Below, in pieces: positions 58,240 through 64,000 of a stretch of DNA of 64,000 bases (positions are counted from its first letter, which is position 1; every line of letters begins with the position of its first letter). Below the pieces are notes generated by a model. That model ran no database searches. It saw only the letters and a list, made by a program, of their open reading frames with translations, and had not been told where the DNA came from. The stretch is taken from the NCBI GenBank assembly GCA_900074745.1, contig LT598468.1, forward strand, positions 1,178,001 through 1,242,000. The letters run 5' to 3'. Origin of the DNA: Lachancea mirantina. Lineage: Eukaryota > Ascomycota > Saccharomycetes > Saccharomycetales > Saccharomycetaceae. The position numbers and the translations under genes were made by a program.

Positions 58240-59619
58240 ATGTGCCAGATACGCGAAGTGGGCAGTGAGACCGGCGCGGTCGACGAAGCTGTCGCGCCAG
58301 AGGCTGGCTCCGTAGGCTCCATGGACTCGCTGCTCGAGCACATCGAGACGCCCGAGCAGCTCATCGAGGTGGCCCCTCGACTGCGAGAATTGTCGCGTCG
58401 CGGGACTATCGCGGACTTCGGGTCGCTGAAAAGGCTGTGCTCGCTTTTCCACGAGCTCGGTTCGCGGCCCTACGGCGTGCATGTGCACGCCGTGATGGTC
58501 GCGATTGCAAACGTGCTGCTCAAACAGCCCGCGTTCCGGATGCGTTTGCTCGAGGACCACGCGCCGTTCGTGCAAGATATCCAGGCTCGCGTAGCCAATG
58601 AGCCCCTGACGCTCGAGTACCAGACGCCCCTGTGGCGTGTTTTGTTCCTGCTTGCTCACGGATCCACGCAGCCCGGTTTCAAGGAACAGTTCCGGCGCGG
58701 CATTGCGCCGCGCCGGTTTCTCGAGCTCGTCGAAGAGTTACCCCTTGCAGACCCCGCAATGCTCGCTCCCGTGCTCGAAGAGCTCGGCAAGTACTGGTAT
58801 GCACTTTGCTACAACTACGGGTCGCTTGTGGTGGTCAACGCGCCTCGCTTCTGGCAAGCGCTTGAAAAATTGAGCGTCACGCTCTCGGAAAAACCTACAT
58901 TACTACTTCCTTACAAGCGCGCGCTGTTACAACTGTGCTCGTTGCTGTTGCTTTTCCCGGAAAGCGAACTTGCGTCCTCTTTCAGTATGGTGAAAAATCT
59001 GATGCTCATGGTACGAATGCAAGTGTCCAGTTGGCTTCAAGAGGTCGAAACGGAGTTGTACAGTTCGCCTCACGATTTCAAAATCCCCCAGATCCTGCAC
59101 GTCCTCGAGTTGTACGTGCTTAAGGCGCCATCTTCGGTACGCTGTCGCATTGCGTGCTGCATTTGCTCGGATCCGGGTTGCGCGGTCGAATTGAAAACGG
59201 AAACCCTCGCTCTCATGGGCTCATCGATCGTGTCATCACACATGCGCGAGGCGCTCGCAAGCATATTGCGCACGTTGGAGCTACGCTACGTGCAAGATTC
59301 AAACACTGGGAGCGCTGACATCATTCGCATACAAACTGTCGTACCGACGACGCAGGCGTCGCCTTCGACTTTAAGACCATACTTGCAAACCCGCAAATCG
59401 TGCGATACCTTCGTCCCCGTGGAGGACAACGAATCCTCCGCTTCCACGCAGTCCAGTGCAACTCGGATAAATCCAATCTCAACAAATATAGACGACGACG
59501 ATGAAGATTGGACCGAAGACGAAAAAGCTGCTGAAACTGACAGAATTTTCACGGTTTTGAAACGGCTCAACGAGTTAGGTGTCGTAAAGACAGAGGGACT
59601 ACCTCCCATATCTAATTAA
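58240..59619 (+). CDS. RIC8/synembryn-like protein
   Basis: This 459-residue protein looks like a fungal Ric8 (synembryn), a chaperone and exchange factor for G-protein alpha subunits. Evidence is the all-helical armadillo-like text, TPLWRVLFLLAHGS at about 127 in the place of the family's RVLFLL motif, and the end DWTEDEKAAETDRIFTVLKRLNELGVVK, which matches the family's acidic EEEKxxEAERLFVLFERLxxxGV pattern. From memory, S. cerevisiae has no clear Ric8. It stands between MIC60 (YKR016W) and YPT52 (YKR014C), so YKR015C is its positional counterpart. I used the first ATG, at 58240. Base composition is GC-rich in the first half. Confidence 0.65.
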   Translation: MCQIREVGSETGAVDEAVAPEAGSVGSMDSLLEHIETPEQLIEVAPRLRELSRRGTIADFGSLKRLCSLFHELGSRPYGVHVHAVMVAIANVLLKQPAFRMRLLEDHAPFVQDIQARVANEPLTLEYQTPLWRVLFLLAHGSTQPGFKEQFRRGIAPRRFLELVEELPLADPAMLAPVLEELGKYWYALCYNYGSLVVVNAPRFWQALEKLSVTLSEKPTLLLPYKRALLQLCSLLLLFPESELASSFSMVKNLMLMVRMQVSSWLQEVETELYSSPHDFKIPQILHVLELYVLKAPSSVRCRIACCICSDPGCAVELKTETLALMGSSIVSSHMREALASILRTLELRYVQDSNTGSADIIRIQTVVPTTQASPSTLRPYLQTRKSCDTFVPVEDNESSASTQSSATRINPISTNIDDDDEDWTEDEKAAETDRIFTVLKRLNELGVVKTEGLPPISN

Positions 59620-59985
59620 CGTGCGAAGTCGACCCGCCCCATTCAATAATCTATTTCCGTTATAGAAGTCGACTTTCATTTCTAAAAATTCCTGAAAAAC
59701 AATCACTTTAATTCCATTCTCACTACATATTGTACAGCGTCTTTGTAGCGCTGTCCATATCAGCAGCTTCAAGGGATTTATCTCTTACCATCACTCTCTA
59801 TTCATAGTTTTTTTTTTACCTCTGCTAACTTAATCGGCAATTGATTTTTGATAGGGGTACTTTTACACGAAGAAGCTTCTCATCTCAAGGAAAACTCCTT
59901 GTCGGGACCCTGCTATTTCAACGAATCCTCTCACATCAGATATTCTGAAAAACTAGAAACTGCCCAGTTTCAACAGTGTAGGATC
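59620..59985. promoter_or_regulatory. YPT52 promoter
   Basis: This 366-bp AT-rich spacer has a T tract and a TGCTAAC / TTGATAG pair (about 59824-59854) that resembles a branch point and 3' splice site. I found no matching exon, and the YPT52 frame needs none. Confidence 0.3.
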
Positions 59986-60609
59986 ATGTTACAATTCAAA
60001 CTGGTTTTACTTGGCGACTCTTCTGTGGGTAAATCGTCGATTGTTCATCGTTTTGTAAAGGACTCGTTTGACGAATTTAGGGAAAGTACGATAGGCGCAG
60101 CGTTTCTGTCGCAGACGATAAAACTTGAAAATGAACCAGATGTGACGATCAAGTTCGAAATTTGGGATACTGCTGGCCAGGAACGCTACAAATCACTTGC
60201 TCCTATGTACTACAGGAACGCGAACGCAGCACTGGTGGTATATGATGTGACACAGGCAGACTCCTTGGCCAAAGCTCGAAGCTGGGTCGAGGAACTGAAA
60301 AGTAAAGTCAGCGATAAGGATTTAGTGATATGTCTTGTCGGCAACAAAGTCGATTTGTGTGAAGATGGATCTGAGCCTAAGGCCGTGGAAAAAGAAGATG
60401 CAGAGAGTTACGCTGCCGAACATGGGCTTTTATTCCACGAAGTGAGCGCAAAATCAGGCTCAGGAGTGTCGGCGGTGTTTCAACAAATTGGTAGCAAGCT
60501 TTATGCCCAAAAGAAGGACTCTCTGGCCGCGTCGTCTCAACAACGTAATACTGTCAACGTTGAATTGCAGAGACCGTCGACCAATGACGCTACGTCGTGC
60601 TGCTCTTAA
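59986..60609 (+). CDS. YPT52: Ypt52, Rab5-type GTPase
   Basis: Ypt52 is one of the yeast Rab5 GTPases acting in endocytosis and vacuolar sorting. The 207-residue protein begins MLQFKLVLLGDSSVGKSS (P-loop), fixing the start at 59986 although the frame is open upstream. Further motifs are IWDTAGQERYKSL (switch II), LVGNKVDL and EVSAKSG for guanine binding. It ends RPSTNDATSCCS, with a C-terminal double Cys for prenylation as in yeast. The loop near residue 125 lacks the insertion seen in S. cerevisiae (234 residues). Confidence 0.97.
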   Translation: MLQFKLVLLGDSSVGKSSIVHRFVKDSFDEFRESTIGAAFLSQTIKLENEPDVTIKFEIWDTAGQERYKSLAPMYYRNANAALVVYDVTQADSLAKARSWVEELKSKVSDKDLVICLVGNKVDLCEDGSEPKAVEKEDAESYAAEHGLLFHEVSAKSGSGVSAVFQQIGSKLYAQKKDSLAASSQQRNTVNVELQRPSTNDATSCCS

Positions 60610-60796
60610 ACTGAGAATATAAATAAGGTATACTGAATAAATTCTTGGCTTTATTGGTTGGACAATGATATGGTCTCGTCTTTCTGCGGCACTGGCGTTT
60701 GTTCGAGGCTCGTTCTGGCTGATCTTCGTTATGTATATATGACTAGAGATTTCGAAAACTACGATCATTTCGCTCCCGATCCGCCCGTAGGAGGCT

Positions 60797-63700
60797 TTAG
60801 TAGTCCAGCTTTTTCATGATCATTTCTGCCGCTTTGACCACATTATCTTCAGAGCCCTTTATGTACACGACGTCATTTATCTTTTCGGCTTTCTTTGGAA
60901 CCTCAATAATCGCACCAGTGGCATCTCTGATGCGCTTGATGTTTGAACCTTGTGGTCCAACCAATCTTCTGAAATTTTGAGGCTTGCTGGTCCACACGTA
61001 TCCCAGCGAAGTGGCATTTGGTGCTTCTTGCAATCTTTGATTAATAAGCTCGGTTACTTCCCGCAAGACGCTTTCTTTACTCTTAGTTTCAGTCTTTTGT
61101 TCACCCTCTTCATTCAAAATATCAGAAAGATCAACAGGCTCATACGATAGTCTCCATGGAATAAATAGGTCGGAGACGTTTTCCTTACTAACCTGTGGAA
61201 TGCTACCTTTAGTAAACTTGACTTTTTCTTCCGCAGAGCCTTTAACAGAATCGATTGGAATTGAGAAAGCGGGACGACCCACTTTGTTTGCAAAGCGGTT
61301 CATGTTCCCAAACTTAACGTTGACGAAAAAATCGCTTCTCAACTTCTGGATGAAAGTACCTCTGTCAGAAACAAACTCCTGGTACTTAGCAGGAATCTTG
61401 ACTTCCAAATCAAAGTTATCTCTGATAATTTCAGAAAAGATTTTCTTTTCGCAAGCCTCGACGTTGGCAGGTAGACCAGTAACAGTTACCTTGGATATGT
61501 TGTCATCGCCATTTGGCACAAACAGCCTTACATTAAATTCTTTTTCGAGTTGACGGCGAACGTAACCACCAGGCCCGATTAAAGCACCCTTTCTTTCTGG
61601 AACCACATCTAATTCTTTTGTAACTGACTTCTCTTTTTCGTCGATGATTGCCTTGATGTCCTTCACAACGCTAATAACAAACGTTTTGGGACCCTGAACA
61701 ACAATTGCATTTTTCCCAGAACCTGCTTCTGGAACCTCGACAGAAGTGTTCCTAAATTCGTCGCCGCCCGCTTTGCTGACAATTTCTTTCAAAACACGAC
61801 CACCAGCACCGACAATATCTTTAATGTAGCTGGGATCAACCGCCACAGATTCGGTGACATTATCAGATACCTCCTTGACAATCTTTTCAATTTTTTGCGT
61901 GGCTTCCTTGATCGCCGGTCTTGACCCAGTGATCTCTAATTGGACCTTTACATTTTTAGCGGCAGATTGAGGAACCTTTTCTGGAAATTCAAGCTCAACG
62001 CCGAAACTTGCCCGAATGTCGTTAATAGTCTCACCATTCTTACCAATAATTCTGGAAACAGCTTCAGCTGGAACGGTGATGACAGTCTGGTGACCATTCT
62101 CAATTTCAAAGTCGAGTAAAGCCTTGAGTTCCTCGTAGGCCTTATTGACCCCTCGGGAAGGTCCTCTCACAATAACAGTCTCACTTTCGCGACTATCAGG
62201 GAATTTAATGTGCACGCTATACTTTTCCTGAAGACGGTTGCAGTTAGCACCTCCAGCCCCAATCATTCTTCCCTGGTATTTAGCTGGGACAAGAAGCTCC
62301 TTGCTTGTAACATCGGCCCATTTCTTTGCCTCTGCCATAACGTGCGCCTTCGCATGTTCAGCATTGAAAAGTAATCCAATCACTGTGACTTCATTCGAAT
62401 TGTTTTCACTTTCTTGAGAAACGTCTATTTGACATCCAAAGCCCTCACGAACAGCGGCGAGACTGGCACCTTTAGTTCCAATAATTCTCGATACAGAGTT
62501 TGTTGGGATGGTAAAAGAGAGCTTCGATTTTTCGGAAAACGTGTCTCGTATGCTTTTCAAAGCCTTAGACACAAGCTTGACAGAATTTTCGTCGCCTCTG
62601 AAAGTGATTTGACCTTTAGTTGGCTTATGCAGTTTAATTTGAACGTGACCATCCTCTGATGATATGTCTTGTTCAAGCAATTTGCGAGTGACAGCCGAGA
62701 TCGAAAGAAGCGAATCTTGAATCTCTTCATCTAAGTCTTCTACGACCAAAGTCAGCTTCTTTTGTTCTTCTCGAATCGAATCCAAAGAACCGTTTGCCTC
62801 CTTCAAAAGAGCTTCCAGTTCATCTTCAGAAGGTCTAAACTCGTCATCGGATATTTGAGCAATCAGAATGATGATATCTGAATCTGGGTATAGCTCTCCC
62901 AGTTGCACGAAGCGAGCTTTGTCCTCATTTTTCTGAAGGATACGCTTGATGTCATCATGGAAGAGTTCATTATCCAAGTCAGAGATTTCCATTATTTGAG
63001 ATACAGTAAGGTCGTTAACCAAATTAATGATTTCTTTGCGAACTGCCTTCAAATCGCTACTGTGCTCAGTAGTTGAGGTAACCATGACTGACACGGAGTC
63101 ATTTCTGATGAGCTCGTCCGGTGATGGAAGCGTGATTTTAACAAATGGGAATTTTTCTTGTAGACTGTTCAAGACATTGTATTTGTCAAAGTACAATGCA
63201 ACGTTTTTAGCGTGAGAAATGTTTTTGCCGTGAGCTTTTGAAATTTCCAAACTTTCTACAACGTATTTCTTGGAGGATGAACGAGCGAAAAGAAGTGCCC
63301 CATCAATTCCCTCCTCAGTACCCATAAAGAGAACATTTTCGCTCCCATCGGTCGGTAGTTTGACAACAACTCCAAATTTATTTTTAATTTCTGTCGTGTC
63401 GATCAAAATCTGGAATTTGTTTGGGATCTGAACAGTCTTCTTTTGAATCGCAGAGTTCAACTGTTGGAGGTATTTTTGAATGTCAAGCTTGGTGGCTTTG
63501 GCCAAATCACGCTCACCAGAAATTGTGATTTTACCTTCTTTCTCATTGTAATTGACAGCCACATCATTTTTCGAGCCGTCAAGGTGAACAAATGCTCGCA
63601 AATTGGTCTCTACATCCAGCAGGGCTGTGATGGATTTCGTCTCTTCCTTGACAATCGCCAAAATCTTTGCCTGTGCGATCTTCACGGACTCCAGATCACC

Positions 63701-64000
63701 GTTGATGGTAACATTGACCAAATAATCGTCTAGATCTGGGTCGAAAGAATCTTCTAGGACTGTCTTCCCAATCTCGATCTTCACGTCCAATGGTTCCGAT
63801 ATTTCGCGAATCTTTCTACCGCCAGCACCAATGATGGCAGCCCGCGTCTTCGATGGAACCTGAATTGTCGTGGAAACAGGTTTGGTCAATTTTTTCACAA
63901 TCTCTCTTCTAGCGGCCTTAACCTTGTCGGGAATACCAAAAATCAGGAAAGTTCGACTGTTTTTCGACAAGGTCGACTCGACAGAAACGTCATGCGCCTG
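60797..64000 (-). CDS. SCP160: Scp160, vigilin-type multi-KH RNA-binding protein (partial)
   Basis: Scp160 is a polysome- and ER-associated KH-domain protein that binds mRNAs and helps translation. At least 1067 residues are present; the frame runs open off the right edge, so the N-terminus is missing (yeast total 1222). Many KH domains are visible from their G-x-x-G loops: IIGAGGRKI, IIGTKGASL, MIGAGGANC, IIGKNGETI, IVGAGGRVL, LIGPGGYVR and LVGPQGSNI, plus degenerate ones. It matches YJL080C next to the ARP4 block. It converges with YPT52. Confidence 0.96.
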   Translation of the reverse strand, partial: QAHDVSVESTLSKNSRTFLIFGIPDKVKAARREIVKKLTKPVSTTIQVPSKTRAAIIGAGGRKIREISEPLDVKIEIGKTVLEDSFDPDLDDYLVNVTINGDLESVKIAQAKILAIVKEETKSITALLDVETNLRAFVHLDGSKNDVAVNYNEKEGKITISGERDLAKATKLDIQKYLQQLNSAIQKKTVQIPNKFQILIDTTEIKNKFGVVVKLPTDGSENVLFMGTEEGIDGALLFARSSSKKYVVESLEISKAHGKNISHAKNVALYFDKYNVLNSLQEKFPFVKITLPSPDELIRNDSVSVMVTSTTEHSSDLKAVRKEIINLVNDLTVSQIMEISDLDNELFHDDIKRILQKNEDKARFVQLGELYPDSDIIILIAQISDDEFRPSEDELEALLKEANGSLDSIREEQKKLTLVVEDLDEEIQDSLLSISAVTRKLLEQDISSEDGHVQIKLHKPTKGQITFRGDENSVKLVSKALKSIRDTFSEKSKLSFTIPTNSVSRIIGTKGASLAAVREGFGCQIDVSQESENNSNEVTVIGLLFNAEHAKAHVMAEAKKWADVTSKELLVPAKYQGRMIGAGGANCNRLQEKYSVHIKFPDSRESETVIVRGPSRGVNKAYEELKALLDFEIENGHQTVITVPAEAVSRIIGKNGETINDIRASFGVELEFPEKVPQSAAKNVKVQLEITGSRPAIKEATQKIEKIVKEVSDNVTESVAVDPSYIKDIVGAGGRVLKEIVSKAGGDEFRNTSVEVPEAGSGKNAIVVQGPKTFVISVVKDIKAIIDEKEKSVTKELDVVPERKGALIGPGGYVRRQLEKEFNVRLFVPNGDDNISKVTVTGLPANVEACEKKIFSEIIRDNFDLEVKIPAKYQEFVSDRGTFIQKLRSDFFVNVKFGNMNRFANKVGRPAFSIPIDSVKGSAEEKVKFTKGSIPQVSKENVSDLFIPWRLSYEPVDLSDILNEEGEQKTETKSKESVLREVTELINQRLQEAPNATSLGYVWTSKPQNFRRLVGPQGSNIKRIRDATGAIIEVPKKAEKINDVVYIKGSEDNVVKAAEMIMKKLDY

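Noticed and set aside
59824-59854. Possible branch point and 3' splice site before YPT52
   Set aside because: No partner 5' site or exon found; the Rab frame is complete from its own ATG.
1-64000. CRISPR arrays, operons, riboswitches and other bacterial features
   Set aside because: The window is clearly yeast nuclear DNA; no spaced short repeats of that kind are present.

Overview
This window is nuclear DNA of a budding yeast of the family Saccharomycetaceae. The evidence is compact genes, a few short introns with TACTAAC-type branch points, and strong protein similarity to Saccharomyces cerevisiae throughout. The gene order points to a lineage that did not undergo the yeast whole-genome duplication. 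Orthologs that sit on two separate chromosomes in S. cerevisiae are interleaved here as single copies: ENP2, ECL1 and NAT2 (YGR145-147) with MIG1, HOP2, AGA2, RPL24 and RPL30 (YGL035-030), and ARG3, TRL1, EXO70, ARP4 and SCP160 (YJL088-080) with VPS51, IRS4, IML2, HEL1, MIC60 and YPT52 (YKR020-014). A Lachancea-like or Kluyveromyces-like yeast fits. The genus is inference from recall; no search was run.

Region by region. (1) 1-15.4 kb: an unrecognised protein, ENP2, SEC9, ECL1, MIG1, HOP2 (two introns), a peroxisomal urate oxidase, NAT2, the a-agglutinin subunit AGA2, and the divergent ribosomal pair RPL24/RPL30. RPL30 keeps an autoregulatory kink-turn over its start codon and first splice site. 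(2) 15.6-31.5 kb: COX19, DPS1, CDC25, IMH1, a SAM-methyltransferase, chitin deacetylase, a 73-residue small protein and UBC12 (intron right after ATG). This matches the chromosome XII YLL018/YLL016 and YLR310-306 neighbourhoods. (3) 33-53.6 kb: ARG3, TRL1, EXO70, ALY1/2, VPS51, IRS4/TAX4, IML2, HEL1, ARP4 and MIC60. (4) 54.4-57.5 kb: a cluster of fossil Ty1/copia-like LTRs around two unrecognised small membrane-protein frames. (5) 58.2 kb to the end: a RIC8/synembryn-like gene, YPT52, and SCP160, which runs off the right edge.

Most genes are housekeeping: ribosome biogenesis, exocytosis (SEC9, EXO70), endosome/Golgi trafficking (IMH1, VPS51, YPT52, ALY), nutrient and cAMP signalling (MIG1, CDC25, possibly RIC8), and mitochondria (COX19, NAT2, MIC60). 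Less ordinary content includes the urate oxidase gene, the RIC8-like gene, the RPL30 RNA switch, the structure-rich CDC25 promoter, the LTR cluster with orphan membrane frames, and two long gene-free regions (31.5-33.2 and 36.7-38.3 kb). No tRNA, rRNA or CRISPR was found, and nothing that clearly qualifies as a wholly new system.
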